From assembly GCA_963669155.1 (NCBI GenBank), contig OZ022590.1, positions 4,154,158 to 4,218,157 on the forward strand: a stretch of DNA of 64,000 bases. The letters run 5' to 3'. Origin of the DNA: Arbacia lixula. Taxonomy: Eukaryota; Echinodermata; Echinoidea; Arbacioida; Arbaciidae. Position numbers and translations under genes: made by a program. The notes beneath the pieces were generated by a model. The model was given only the letters and a program-made list of their open reading frames with translations, was not told the DNA's origin and did not search any database. Positions 12,684-25,262 of this stretch are shown here, one piece after another. Numbering within the stretch: position 1 is the stretch's first letter; every line of letters begins with the position of its first letter.

Positions 12684-12967
12684 ATTAGTTCAACATATTT
12701 ACAACTGTCAACTGTCAACATGTATAATTTGATTTTAGCTGAATTCCTCGTCTTTCTATTTAATTTTTCCTTAAGCGTTTAGAGACATTCTTTGTGATAA
12801 GCGCTTCATAATGTTGTTAATTATTATTATTAATGCAATGATATACATTAACATGAATACATACTAATACTGCATGGAAGTCATCTCGTTTTATACGACT
12901 TGCTGTTCCATGTGGTATCAATTGATTTTTACCTAGCAACCATATAAACACATGTTACTCAGACAAC

Positions 12968-13104
12968 AGCTACCAGAAGTCCCATAGCTCTGTATTCTAT
13001 TCAACAACCATGTGACAACCACATATCCAGAGATTTTATCCCTAGTAAAAAACGCCTATACATTGGTACAATGTACTGTTTTTCCTGTAATCTTCTAATT
13101 TCCA
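12968..13104. repeat. Direct repeat copy B (~137 bp)
   Basis: Near-identical to 12215-12345 with a 10 bp internal expansion ('catgtgacaac'). It lies directly against the left arm of the fold-back at 13105-13860. Confidence 0.7.
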
Positions 13105-13860
13105 AAAAAAGTAAGTATCCCCTAAGCAAAAAAAAAAAATATATATATACATTTTTATTGAAGAGGTTTTGGGAAAATAATTTGGCAGGATTGTTCCTTA
13201 ACTTAGCGACTAACCTCTGTGTGAAAATCACATTAATCGAAGTAGTCATGCGCGAGTGGGCATATTTTAAAGGAAAAAATGTCACTTTTCTAAAGTCACA
13301 AGGGCAATTTGGGGATTCTGTCATATAATCATTTGATGAATTCCATTTCTTGTGCAGAATTTATGTCCTTTTATTGTTTTTCATCCATCTCTCGATGCAC
13401 TAACACCTTTCCCGACACTTAACCCATTGTTCTGGTTGAGTGAGCACCACTGAACAAATACTCATCCCTCTTCAGTTTGAAACTTTTAAAAACCCTTTAT
13501 TTTTGTGAAAACATAAAATTCTGGACATTCTGACAAAGATGTAACATGACCTGCTATGTAAACATAGAAAGTAATTTATCGTGTCATGGTTGAGTTAATA
13601 CACTTTAAATATCGCACAAGAAATGCCAAGATGTATTGTGAAAACGGCACAAACAATTACCCTTGTGACTTTTGGAAAGTGAAGTCTTTAAAATGCCTTT
13701 AAAATTTGCCCACTCATGCATGACTAATTAGATAAATGTGATTTTCACACAGAAATTAGTCAATAACGTAGGGAGCAATCCTGCCAAATTTTTGTGCCCA
13801 TAAGCTCTTTGATAGAAAGTTATGCTTCTTTGCTTCGGGGGGACTTACTTTTTTGTTGTG
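13105..13860. mobile_element. Fold-back element with ~220 bp arms
   Basis: The left arm (about 13105-13310) carries 'aaaagtaagtatcccc', 'ttggcaggattgttcc', 'gtgtgaaaatcaca' and 'agtcacaagggcaat'. The right arm (about 13655-13860) carries all of these inverted, including 'gggggacttactttttt'. The ~340 bp centre has no long frame. Probably a non-autonomous fold-back transposon; no transposase is present. Confidence 0.7.
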
Positions 13861-14090
13861 TTTATAAACAATACAATTTCGAGGATGTGCGTTTTTCTCC
13901 AAAAAAATATGCATCCTTGTACCTGTGCATTTGATACATCATAAGAAATACGTTTTACACACATACCTGTGTGAAACAAAAATCATTCCGCTGTCAAAAT
14001 CTGAAAAAGAGCAATTTATGTTATTATATTGTACACAAGATATGGGAGAGCACCTCGCACGTGATGACACAACATTTAAATTTTAAATTC
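13861..14090. mobile_element. Right-half fragment of the 'gtgaacttcccc' TTAA MITE
   Basis: Carries 'tgcatttgatacatcat', 'cattccgctgtcaaaatctg', 'gggagagcacctcgcacgtg' and 'gatgacacaa' in the order seen in the inner part of 22950-23451. The outer right arm is missing. Confidence 0.65.
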
Positions 14091-15860
14091 TAACCTTTAC
14101 TGTCTCAAATACTACCTCCATCGGTGCTCTCCATCACTCACGACCCATCCCATCCTCCATTCCCTCATCACCGCATTCTGTCTCTATCTTTCATCGCTCC
14201 TCAACTCCCTCCCCCTACCTTTCCTAACCGTAAACCCTATACATGTATACCCAACTTTTACTGCTGCAAAACCTCATCGTTGACTCGCCCACCCCATCCA
14301 CTACCCTAGCTCGTCCTCTATTCCCCATACCCCATACCATCCCCACCCCAACCACATCCGATGACGTCACACCTATGATCTTTGGCGCGACAGTGCGTTT
14401 AGATCTATGGTGAGGTTATAGGATGCGTGCGTCGGGCTGCATGCCAACATGCACGACAGCATTTCCCGCCTGTTCGCGTATTACTTACCCATCTCCGCCG
14501 CCTGATGAACGTGGAATGCATACGCATCTGTGATCATTCCCCGTGCATTTATTTGGCATACAGGGTTTACCTCCCACCACCTGGACTATTGCATAGTCTT
14601 CATATTTAGAAACCTTGACAAATTTTTGGAAAACCCATTACAAGACAGCGTTTTACAACGACTAGAATGCAAGATGGAGACTGGTTAGACTTTAATAACA
14701 AATTTGGTTGGATGCGCATGATATCTAATTTCTGCTGAGATTATCCTTCGTCATCGCTTGAGTGGCTCCTCTGTTAATAACGATTTTCAGTTTGTGCATT
14801 CGCGCCAAGATTACAATATTGGGGTTTGAGTCTGTTCATGGAGACTAGCGCGTGAATCTGTTCTGGCTGATGCGGGTATCTGGCAGGGGGTATCTGGCAG
14901 GGGTTAGGTGTGGGTATCTTGCAGAGGTTAGATGCGGCATCTCGATACATCTGTAAGTAGCGAAAGAGAAGGCTGGCCGCCACAGCGATGCACGCCATGC
15001 GTGGGCCCACTTCTATGTATGTAAGGGTGTTTGGGAGGACTGCGCACGTCGTTCGTGAATCCTTCTACGAGATGACATACCATCGGTCTACCAGGGGCAG
15101 CAAGTCATGATAAGCAAGGAAGATACGAAGAAGGAGTAAAGAAAGAGGAGAAGAATAAGGAAGAGCATTCCTACTGGAAGAAGAGGAAAAAGAGGGATTA
15201 TATCTACCGACATTAACAGACGAAGCAACTGACCATATGCATCATTAGAGAAGAAAGAGCAAGGGCGAGTAGGAGGACGGAGAGGTGGATGAATTAACAT
15301 GATGAAGAAGAACGGAGGCGCGCATCACTATCATCCGTATTTTTGAATAAAGGCGATGACATTTTGATCTGTAGGAGGAGTACAGTGCAACCAGGCATCA
15401 AAGAAGTGCTAAAGTTTTCACATCAGCGTGCTCTGCATCCATCACGTTTGCCATACCGCATCGATTATCCTTCCAGGCGCTCGCTTGTCTGTCTGTCTCC
15501 CTCCCTCTCTCACCCCACTCTCCCAACCAACAACAACGGTCGAGACGAAACGATCTGCGAACGACCATCGTTTGAAAGGCGTCGAGCATTTTGATGGAGA
15601 CCCAGCGCTAGAACCGGGATAATGAGGTTAGGGCAGGAGAAACGGGGTGAAATGCGAGCTTTTCATGCATGTGCAGATACGTAGCAGTGGCCGCATAGGT
15701 GTTTGTCACATGCACGATCTATCGACCCTCGGCTGCGCGCTGGAGACTATGGTTGGGGAAAGGGAGCCCGGGTGCTAAAACAAACGGATGAGCGGAAGAG
15801 GGTGAGTTAGAGCATGCGTATTGTTACATTAACCCTGTGTAGCCCAGATGAATTGCTACT
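14091..15860. other. No gene recognised
   Basis: Moderately GC-richer sequence with several short frames on both strands (for example 14427-14609, 15343-15594), none resembling a known family. A purine-rich patch lies at 15108-15300. Confidence 0.45.
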
Positions 15861-15864
15861 TTAA

Positions 15865-16229
15865 AGGGCATATACTGTACCGGGAAGGCAAAAAAGCCTT
15901 CAAAATGGAATTGTTAGCAATCTTCTTGCCAATGGTCTTAAATTCATGTATTGTCTATTTTAGAAGTTTGCTGAAAGTTATTTGCCCTCAAATGATCTAC
16001 ATTTGGAGTAATGAGTGATTAAATCACAAATTCTCAAAATGTTCGGGCCGAACATTTTTAGGATTTAATCATTAATAATGAATTACTCCATATGTGGATC
16101 ATTTGAGGGCAAATAACTTTCAGCAAGCTTCTAAAATAGACAATTCATGAATTTAAGACCATTGACAAGAAGATTGCTAGCAATTACATTTTGAAGGCTT
16201 TTTTGTCTTCCCGGTACAGTATATGCCCT
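15865..16229. mobile_element. Palindromic TTAA MITE, copy 1 (365 bp)
   Basis: Flanked by TTAA on both sides (15861-15864 and 16230-16233). Its ends are inverted repeats 'agggcatatactgtaccggg'. The arms are complementary almost to the centre, where 'aaaatgttcgggccgaacat' forms the axis. TTAA target duplication is typical of piggyBac-type transposition, so it may be mobilised by such a transposase. It contains no gene. Confidence 0.85.
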
Positions 16230-16429
16230 TTAAGAGTTTTGTGTGTACTACTTGCGCGAACATGTATCAATGGCGCATACAGCGTTAAGTACAGCACATA
16301 GTAAATGGCATGGGCGTTATATCATGTTTTATGTATACATTTCACGTGAATAACGTTCAAATGTCATATTTTATACACATAGGCGCGCTTACACATTAAC
16401 ACACAAAACACACACCCGTATACAAACAC

Positions 16430-16830
16430 ACACACATATACGAACACGCCCTTGGCGAACATACATACGCACACCCTTAAACACACACGCGCACACACAC
16501 ATACACATACACACGCACACATATACACAAAACACACAAACACACACCAGGGCCGTCGCCAGGGGGGGTGCGGAGGGTGCGAACGCACCCCCCTTCAGAA
16601 CAAAAAAAAAAAAAAAAAACGGAAAAAGGGGGGGGGGGGTGGTAGGGATAACTGCATGAAATTGAGTTAATACGTTGTTTTTTGTGTTTTTGTGGGTTTT
16701 TTTTTTCATAAAAAGCACCCCCCTAGAAAAAAGCTGGTGACGGCCCTGCACACACGCACATATCTGTATATATGTATATATATACACACATAGACACACA
16801 CACACACACACACACACACACATCCAATAC
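16430..16830. repeat. CA microsatellites interrupted by a MITE
   Basis: Broken CA/TG arrays lie at about 16430-16547 and 16749-16822, with a short element between them. The cysteine/valine-rich minus-strand frames here are repeat artefacts. Confidence 0.9.
16548..16748. mobile_element. hAT-like MITE (~200 bp)
   Basis: Ends are inverted repeats beginning 'cagggccgtc' and ending 'gacggccctg'. Homopolymer runs of A, G and T fill the interior, and the flanks are CA repeat, so the target duplication cannot be read reliably. CAGGG-type ends are common in hAT elements; the assignment is tentative. Confidence 0.6.
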
Positions 16831-17329
16831 CATAATAGTTCACAACTGAAACATACCATGCACATAGTCGTTACACACATTCAGTATACGGAACAAGCTT
16901 GCGGTCAAGGCAGAATGGTGTATGATTTGTCTTTTATACAGGAATGATATTCTGTAACAAACCTCGCCCAAACATTTCTTGTTATATCTTTACGTTGCCG
17001 AGAAAACAAAAAACAATCGTCGACAGGTCTCCTTCATCTCAGAGAGGCTATTGCCTCACCTTGCACCATGTTGACATTTTCCGATCGTTATTGTATAAGT
17101 ATGTCTAATAATAGATATCCAGAATTAGCATCAACATCCCTCAAGATTATATGTTAATACATGTAATGTCCAGTAGTTTAACATCTTCGTCAGATTCTAA
17201 TTGCCGCTGCGGTGTAGAGATCGACGCAAGTAACGTTTTATCACTTTGCTGTTCTGAATACCTCATTACGCGAACCGTTATAGGAATACGCCCGTTTTCA
17301 TAACGGTGATTTAACTTACTAAGAGCACT

Positions 17330-17590
17330 AAACCTCGACTAACTTAATGGGACGCCAAATAAAACAACACGAAGCATCATTATTGATTCAATATACTTGA
17401 TTTTCTCATTGGAATCACTATGTATACTGAATTTGTCCATATGATAATTACAGCAAATACGTGAAATTAGCCACTGTTGTGATTCCGTGATAAAACTTAA
17501 TGATTTTGTGACAGCATCAAATATTTTGTGTCCCATGAAGTTAGTCTAAAATTTGTGCGCGGTCTGAGTTAAACCACAATAATGAATCCG
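17330..17590. mobile_element. Dispersed repeat, related to 55390-55655
   Basis: Shares 'attattgattcaata', 'tgtgattc', 'gattttgtgacagca' and 'agttagtc' in order with 55390-55655. The ends are degenerate and the class is unknown. Confidence 0.55.
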
Positions 17591-17599
17591 CGTCTTTGG

Positions 17600-20500
17600 C
17601 AATATGATGTTTTCCTGATTAACCCTTTATGGCTCGTCATTGAATTTTTGCATAAATTATACACACCCGCTCCATAGAGCAGTATTATGTCTACTGCACA
17701 AAATGTATGATTAAGAGGAAAGTAAAAACCGTAATCGAAGAAATAAATGAAATGAAAGCAATGTCATTACGTAGTTAATGAATTTCATTTTGAGGCGACA
17801 CTTAAAGTAGTCATATCAAGCACAGTTCCTCTTATGGAAACCACCAACCTGACGCCAGAATATTGACCAATCATTGACGTTCCCTCTGATAGCAATTGTG
17901 CGTTATTTGCATGCAATTTAGATCAATGTTTAAATATGGAATGTGTCATTTTGCCTCAATTGCTCTTGAACATGTTTGTCGTGCAATAGTTCGGATAAAT
18001 ATATTCTGAATCATGCGATTATTATGCGATATATTTTTTCAAAATACATGTATGTTTTCATTTTATCATCCGCTATAACGTGGTCTTTTGTTACGTGGAC
18101 GAAACTTCAAAGGGTCCCTTTAAACACATGTTAAATAACAAAAGGTCATGTTCACAATAATCATTATTCCATAATTATTCATCGAATTCAATACGGCAAC
18201 ATTGTTCCAGAACATACTGACAATTCGCAACATGAGAAATTATTAGATGATAAACAAGCATGACCCTCACATGGTTGAATTTGCCTTAAACACGAGTCCT
18301 GTAGCACTAAGCACAGCGGAAGGCACTGAAAGCTTTCTTTAAGTGAAAATTACTCTCACTGAGATAGACAGTGTGTGGCATCGCATTGTCTTTTTTTAGA
18401 TTAATTTCAACAGATACAGATGCGTATCTTTTGTATTTGTACACCAGATTTCCATTTCCAACTGATTTTTAATCATTTTTCAAAAGTGTCAAAAGTTATA
18501 GTTTTAACACAATTGTATCTGCAGGGGTATTCAATTCATTAGCTAAGGAAACAAGAAGGACGCGAGGAGTTAGTAAGAGGGTCATTCCATGGGGTTGGGG
18601 CAAAGTTTTCATGCAATGTGCATGTAACGGAGGTATCAATCTTGGCAGTTCAATTTTCTGTTTTCCATGTACCTTTTCCCGATTATTCCTCCATAAATTG
18701 ACATTTTTATGTATGTTTGTAGAATGACATTGTCATGATATTTACCATTTGTTTAGGCGAATCCGCCACTGGCGAAAACTTCTTGGAATTTCGCATTCCT
18801 TTTTACTTTAATACATCGTCATGTATTATTTCCCAAGGTATGAATTAATGTTAAGTTTTGTTCCGCAGAATTAGTTTCCAATATCATTAATGGAAGTGAT
18901 GAATATGTGATTTGACTGTTATGTTATGTAATTAAACGTGTGATTCAATATCTGAAAGAAAATAAATCTTACAAATCATGATATCAATAAGGTGGTGTTT
19001 AAATTTATGATGACGATTGTTTGTTTCTTAAGCCAAACGCGTAAGACGTGCACATTGGATTCCTATCAAAATATGCTTCATGGACCTAATATATAAACCT
19101 TTTTTTTTTTTTTAATATACATTCAGGGAGGAGTGAATTCAGTTTCTGTGCACTCAGTCGACGTCAACCTTTCTCTATACGCCATAATATGATTAACCTT
19201 TCCTTCTAAGGTTTTTACTCAACTTGCGAAATTTATGATCATTATTGAATTGTTGCCATGGTAATCGAATTTCCATCGAGAGGGAACGTGTATCCATGTC
19301 CTCGTGCATAAAGCTCTATTGTGTCCTCTGTCGTCTCGTGGGATTATCAGGATGGCGCGCGTGATCACTTAACCGATCTTCCTCCACGATTCAACATAAA
19401 GGCCACCACACATGGAGCGATTTTGCTACGATTCTGCAGTCGTAAGGGCCAACGATTGGAAATGACACGTCACCTGTGTCCACTATCCACTATACCGTGC
19501 CCTGCCATTGTGCCAGTCATAGAGTCTTTCGTCCTTTTGGCTCGTGCAGTCTGCTATGGCCTTATAGTGCACACAATCTAGCGGAAATTAAGGGGTCAAC
19601 TTCCCACAAATTGCAACGGAAAATGTGAAATATGCATATCATTAAAAAAAAGTCTACTCTATAACATCCAAAATTGCCAAAAAAAAAAAAATGTGGTGGT
19701 GGAAAGCGGTTTTCCAAGATCATTCTTAAAGGGACCCCTAAGCCATTGTAATTGATCAATGCAGTTGCTATAAACTAAATAAGCAAAAATCAGGCAATCA
19801 ATGAGTTGACCGCTCATTGGAGACATAGATCATAATACATGCACGTCATATGGGTAAAGTACATCTCATACCCTCTCATTCAAATATATGTGAAGAAATA
19901 GTCCTTACATATAAAGGAATACTTTCTTATTCTCAGAGAACAGCTAGAATGAGAGCGTTTTTTTTATTTATGGTTTGAAGATGAATATCATTCAACAGAG
20001 AGCCACAGCATCGGTGTCTCACACTAGATCTTGAACGTTTGCCAAAATAAATTATTTACAGGTAGTGAGTTGATTTCGAAACAAACTTTTAGAGTCCTTT
20101 TTTATTTTGTATTTTAGAAAACAAAGAATAAGTAAATAAACAATGGTGTTTTACAATATATTTCGAAGAAAATGAAATCATTTCAAATCCGGCTAGGGGC
20201 TGTGGTGTTGAGGGAAGGACTTTGTAAACACATCATAATGATAGCTGCGTTCCTGAAGAAAAGCTCAAACGATAGTACGCAGCAGGGATGCACATTATCC
20301 ATAATTTAGTTTGTCAGGGATTAACTATATTACAGTATATGTATTATTACTACAAATGTAAAGAGGATTGGTCACTGCAAGATTCATAAAACGTAATTTC
20401 ACCCGACACTCAAAATAGTTAAGGAAAGAAACAGATCTTTTAATTTGGCTTTGAAAAATAAAGAAAACAATATATGTTGATCGGTATCCCTTTAATACCG

Positions 20501-20790
20501 AACATAACTCCTAATACCTAAGTATAATCGAGACAAAGAGATACATAAGCCATTTCACTACTGTCGTGTTTTTGGCGCGAAATGTAAGCGCGAAAGAAAT
20601 TCGTGCGCGAAATGCAAGCTGTTCATTATACAACCATTAATGTAAATGATAAGCATGACAAGCTAGCGTATGCTCAAAGTGGTTTTACGGACATTACGGA
20701 CATGTATCCAAGTAGAGCTTGATGGCTCTACTCTGTCTGGACCGAGATCATTATAAAAAAACCCCGGATTTACGACCTTTTGATGGATAT
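17600..20790. other. No gene recognised
   Basis: AT-rich sequence without convincing exons. A short frame at 19321-19581 has no family resemblance. The block near 18470-18530 shares 'catttttcaaaagtgtcaaa' with 26580-26605, suggesting a small dispersed repeat. Confidence 0.5.
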
Positions 20791-20801
20791 CCATTTCTTA
20801 A

Positions 20802-21175
20802 AAGGGAATATAGTGTACTGGGAAGACAAAAGGCCTCCAAGAGGGTGATCGTGAACAATCTTCTTACCAATGGTCTTAAATTCACGTATTGTCCATTTTA
20901 GAAACTTGCTGAAAGTCATTTGCCCTCAAATGATCCAAATGATCCACATTTGGAGTAATAAATGATTAAATAACAAATCCTCAAAATGTTCGGCCCGAAC
21001 ATTAAGAGGATTTGTGATTTAATCACTAATTACTCCAAATGTGGATCATTTGAGGGCAAATAACTTTCAGCAAGTTTCTAAAATGGACAATACGAGAATC
21101 TAAGACCATTGGTAAGAAGATTGCTCACGATCACCCTCTTGAAGGCCTTTTGTCTTCCCAGTTCAAATATTCCAC
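20802..21175. mobile_element. Palindromic TTAA MITE, copy 2
   Basis: Same family as 15865-16229. TTAA precedes the left end at 20798-20801, and the central axis 'aaaatgttcggcccgaacat' is kept. The right end has decayed after 'tgtcttcccagtt'. A small internal duplication ('aaatgatcc') is present in the left arm. Confidence 0.8.
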
Positions 21176-22070
21176 ACAATAAGTCAAGTAATGAGTACTC
21201 AACTTTTCAACTGGTTGCGGAGAAGAGATTAACTGACATGACTGATGGGGCGTGACTTATGTAATGTCGTCTCGGAGTAAAATTCCTTCAGCCAGCGTTA
21301 TCTCACAGTAACTTGCATGTTATCATTTTATTCTCTCATCTCAGTTCCATGGTGATGATGTATGTTGTAATGGATTTGAGACTGTGACTGTTTGGTACTG
21401 AGAGGGACAGTTACTAAATAAGCTGAAATGTTGGTTATTGTATATGAGTGTGAGTTAAATCAAGACCGATTTGAATGTGTGTGAGTGGAGATTGAGCTTC
21501 ATCAAAAGCCAACACATTTACTCAGCCATTGGAAAACATGCACAATCCCAGCATTTGCCATGTTTACTTAGGCATCAATAGGAAATATTAGTCACTAAGA
21601 CTTTTTTTTTTTTTTGCACCACTTGGACCATTTGCAATGCTGGATATGTTATAAAGGTCATATTCATGAGTCTGAAATAATAGAAAACCTTTTTGTTGCT
21701 GAAGGTGCGCGTACGTGATCCGTCAGTAACAACCGCCCTTGGACCACGACTGCCAAACATTCATGCACTGCACTGCCATCAATAAACATACAGTAACTAT
21801 ACGACCTTACACCTTAACGCACGGTGCGTCCATTCTTACTCAATGTTCCCTATGGGAATGTAATTACCTAAGTCCGCTCAGTCTCATGGGTAACAAACCA
21901 TGCTTTAATTACCATGCTGGGACTACCATTGCTTGTTACCGACAGGGCTTAAATCATCTATTGAAGAGTCTTGGCAAACATGTAAGCATTCTACAACACA
22001 TAATTGTCCACAGAAACGTGACAAATTTCAATTGAAAGTTTTTTTCCCCCTCTCCGTTAAAGCTGTTAAC

Positions 22071-22304
22071 TACACGCGTAGCCTAGGTACTAGGCTGTGG
22101 GGTGCATGGACACAACCGAGTCTGTTAACAACTATGTCTGGTACCACGGACTTCGCCCTAATGACGTCATAGCTCCTCTGGCTTCTTCCTAGGAGGAGTG
22201 AGGATGGGATTGGGGCATAGTCTGTCTTACCAGACATAGTTGTTAACAGACCGGGTTGTGTCCATGCACCTCACAGCCTAGTACCTAGGCTACTGCACGC
22301 GTAG
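22071..22304. mobile_element. Fold-back element with ~75 bp arms
   Basis: The left arm reads 'acgcgtagcctaggtactag', then a stretch containing 'gttaacaactatgtctggta'. The right arm is its inverse, ending 'ctaggctactgcacgcgtag'. The centre is about 80 bp. No gene. Confidence 0.7.
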
Positions 22305-22649
22305 ATGGTCATAGTAAGAGAACCAAATTGTAATTGCTTCCACTCCATCGACAAGTAGACATTTATATTTTGCACAAACTTCGAGTCTTGAGACTGCGAC
22401 GTTTTCTGGGTGACTGGCTCTCGATGATTGCGCCCACTACTTCTGGCGGGAACGCAGCCTTAAAATATACGAACACGCGTCAATATTACCATTATTTGAT
22501 TCATCAATGACGGCGCGGGGTGTCGACAGCTTGCATCCATTAAAGATGCATCCAAAATATGTCTGCATAATTTTGCGGTTAGTATTCTGATTACAATAAA
22601 GGTGTATTTACATGACAGCGGTTCACCTTCCATACTGACAAACGAATAA

Positions 22650-22900
22650 AGCACTGAAGGGGTGCTATTACATGTATATCCATTTTGATAATGCAGGTTT
22701 GCTGGTTCTAAACAACATCGTTCCAGTGAGAGTTCAACTGGTCCGACATTGTCTAGCGGGCTAGTGTCGGGCACTCCCACAGAGAGTCCTCGCTATGATT
22801 ACCGATGTTTTCGATCGACTCATGTAGTTTAGAACCAGTTGCCTTGACAATATGGTCATATGACGTCACACTTCGGTCCTCTATACTCGGATATACGAGA
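22650..22900 (-). mobile_element. Dispersed repeat, inverse of 26985-27175
   Basis: Read on the minus strand it gives 'caactggttctaaacta', 'gagtgcccgacactag', 'cccgctagaca' and 'aacctgcat' in the same order as the plus strand of 26985-27175. Confidence 0.6.
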
Positions 22901-22949
22901 GACAGCGCACTATGAACACACCGTCTCGCCTTCAACTAGCCCGGGTTAA

Positions 22950-23451
22950 AGGGGAAGTTCACCCTGAAATTATTTTGGTTTCAATAAAAAGAGGCAAATG
23001 AAAGAAACATATGAGTGAAGGTTTGACGAAAATCGGTCAAAGGAAAAGAAAGTTATTTGATTTTAAAGTTTTGATTTTGTGACGTCACATGCGAGGTGCT
23101 CTCCCATTATGTTGTGTACAATTTTTTTCTCGAAAATGTGCATTTTCTCACAAAGATATGCATCCTTTTACTCGTGCATTTGATACATTATCAGAAATAC
23201 GTTTTTACACACATACCTGTACGAAAAAAAAATCATTCCGTTGTCAAAAAAGAAAAAAAAAAACAATTTATCGACTTATTTTGTACACAACACATGGGAG
23301 AGCACCTCGCACGTGACGTCACGAAATCAAAACTTTGATATCAAATAACTTTCTTTTCCTTAGACCGATTTTCGTCAAACCTTCACTCATATGTTTCTTT
23401 CATTTGTCTCTTTTTATTGAAACCAAAATAATTTCAGGGTGAACTTCCCCT
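22950..23451. mobile_element. Palindromic 'gtgaacttcccc' TTAA MITE, best copy (502 bp)
   Basis: TTAA flanks both ends (22946-22949 and 23452-23455). The ends are inverted repeats 'aggggaagttcaccctg', and the two ~170 bp arms are almost perfect complements, including 'gtgacgtcac' and 'gaggtgctctccca' motifs. Length, TTAA duplication and lack of a gene fit a piggyBac-type MITE. Degenerate relatives lie at 3720, 13861, 23684, 31772, 40107 and 50222. Confidence 0.85.
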
Positions 23452-23683
23452 TTAAACTCATTCGGGTCAGGCTCGCATAAAAGTTGCCCACCTCAGGGGG
23501 TGTGTCAGGCCCAGGCCACAGAACATTTGCTCTTGAATGAGGTATAACTTGTAAATAACTGAATCGGTCGACTAAATTCCGTAAAGTTTATTGTCCACAA
23601 AAGTCACGTAAGCATGAGCCTTCCACCAGCATTACGCATAGTTCATTAATATCAATACAGTTATCTGTAGAAGAACATAATCC

Positions 23684-23760
23684 AGAAATTTCAATTTTGT
23701 GACGTCACGTGCAAGGTGCTCTCCCATATGTTGTGTGCAATATAATTACATAAATTTGCT
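23684..23760. mobile_element. Short fragment of the same TTAA MITE
   Basis: Carries 'cagaaatttcaattttgtga', 'cgtcacgtgcaaggtgctct' and 'cccatatgttgtg' as in 22950-23451; the rest is lost. Confidence 0.6.
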
Positions 23761-24644
23761 TTTTCTCTCTGTGTTTGACGACGGGATGATATAATCGACA
23801 GTTATCTATTTTTAGCTAACCTTTCCTTCAACATACTCATCAACTCCTCTCTTCTTTCTCTCATCCTCACTCACTCGTTCTCTCAGCAGCGCTTTTTAGA
23901 GAATATTTCGACAGAATAATTCAAAAGTCCACTAAATCTTTGCGTGCTACATGTGGATTTATTCACGAGTAATACACATAAATCTCAGAGAACGCCATTT
24001 TTCCCGACACACATAGAGTTAAGGACTGTATTTATGGTTTGTTGTGATGAACAGGGTGATGAATGAAACTTCAACAACTCGGCAAAATAGTGAAGATTTA
24101 GTTGATTTGGAAAAGGAAAAAGCGAAGAATTTTAAGTGGAATATGAAATGCAACGTGGAAAAAGCAGCCCCGCATAGCATTGTGTTCGGCATTCTTTGGG
24201 CGTTTCCACATTCGGTGTATTGTCTCAAGAGTGCATAAATTGCCCTGCCACTGATGATAATACAACACAAACACACCCATTGGGCACTCACTGCCCGTGG
24301 TGGATCAGTCGTAATCAACTCGGCCGCGTTCAACTCAGCCCTGCATGGTGGCGGCATTGTTTCTGTTCCTTTGGATTGGGTGGGGTCAATATGATTTGGC
24401 GGGAAAGGCAATCAATGCACTGCCTGAGAGCTGATCGTATAAAAAGTGCGTCTCACGTACCAATCTGAGAATGATAAGTGTGGGAGGTTGATCGGGTCTT
24501 CCAAGCGGATTAAACCGGATCAATCAGGCGAAAGAAAACAAGAATATACTATATATGTGTGAGGGTCGTGTACGTGAGCTTGATTGTAGTGGGCGAGTGG
24601 GAGGGAGGTTGGGAATAAATGTTAACGGAATTACCCAAGGAAAA

Positions 24645-24713
24645 ATGGTGCGCACGCTCGGCCTTGTCGCTGTCGTGGCTATTTTGTCGCAGTGCGAAGC
24701 GCGGGCGACGTGA
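24645..24713 (+). CDS. Possible signal-peptide start exon or micro-ORF
   Basis: In a CpG-rich stretch an ATG at 24645 encodes MVRTLGLVAVVAILSQCEA followed by RAT and a stop. The profile (short basic n-region, hydrophobic core, small residues at the end) is that of a signal peptide. It could be a first exon spliced before the stop, for example at GAC|GTGATG, or a chance micro-ORF. No downstream exon is identified. Confidence 0.2.
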   Translation: MVRTLGLVAVVAILSQCEARAT

Positions 24714-24849
24714 TGGAGCAGATCCCTAAATGCTAATACACTGAGTGCTTATATCTCCATCTCTATTCCGCCTTCCCCTCTCCCTTCCTTCCTTCCTTCC
24801 TTCCCTCGGTCTTCTCTCTACGAGGGAGACGGTTGCATTTCAGGAGAAG

Positions 24850-24892
24850 ATGGATGACAAAGCCGAGCGGTTCTCCGTCAGCTACATTATCG
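24850..24892 (+). CDS. Possible first exon with Eh1-like motif
   Basis: An ATG at 24850 opens MDDKAERFSVSYII and runs into a GGTAATTC donor-like site (exon end 24892). FSVSYII fits the Eh1 repressor consensus (F-x-I/V-x-x-I-I/L) found near the N-terminus of several homeobox factors. No homeobox exon was found downstream before the sulfotransferase gene. Without splicing the frame continues only to 25041. Speculative. Confidence 0.18.
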
Positions 24893-25202
24893 GTAATTCG
24901 GGACGACACGCGTGCATGTATAAATTGCGCGTTTGGTTCGATACAATGCATATAGTGCTATGTGGTTTGCATACTATGGGCTGGGAACGTTTTGCATGTT
25001 TTATTATCCCCAGTATATTGCACTGTAAAGAGGCTGTTTGAATGCAAACAACATTAATACGCTCCCAAAGAAAAGAAGCTAACGTAAAGAGAAGCAGAGG
25101 GTTTGGCATTGTGAGTGACTGTGTATTAAACATGTTATAGTGTGCTTCAAAATCATGTGCGTCAGTGAAAGAGCAGTATTATGAAGAATGGGAGAGAAGG
25201 AG

Positions 25203-25211
<9 letters not shown>

Positions 25212-25262
<51 letters not shown>

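Noticed and set aside
21575..22172. Overlapping plus-strand frames (98 and 79 residues) and a minus-strand frame
   Set aside because: They run into the fold-back element at 22071-22304 and have no family match.
24019..24411. 130-residue minus-strand frame
   Set aside because: No recognisable domain and overlapping frames on the other strand are equally long.
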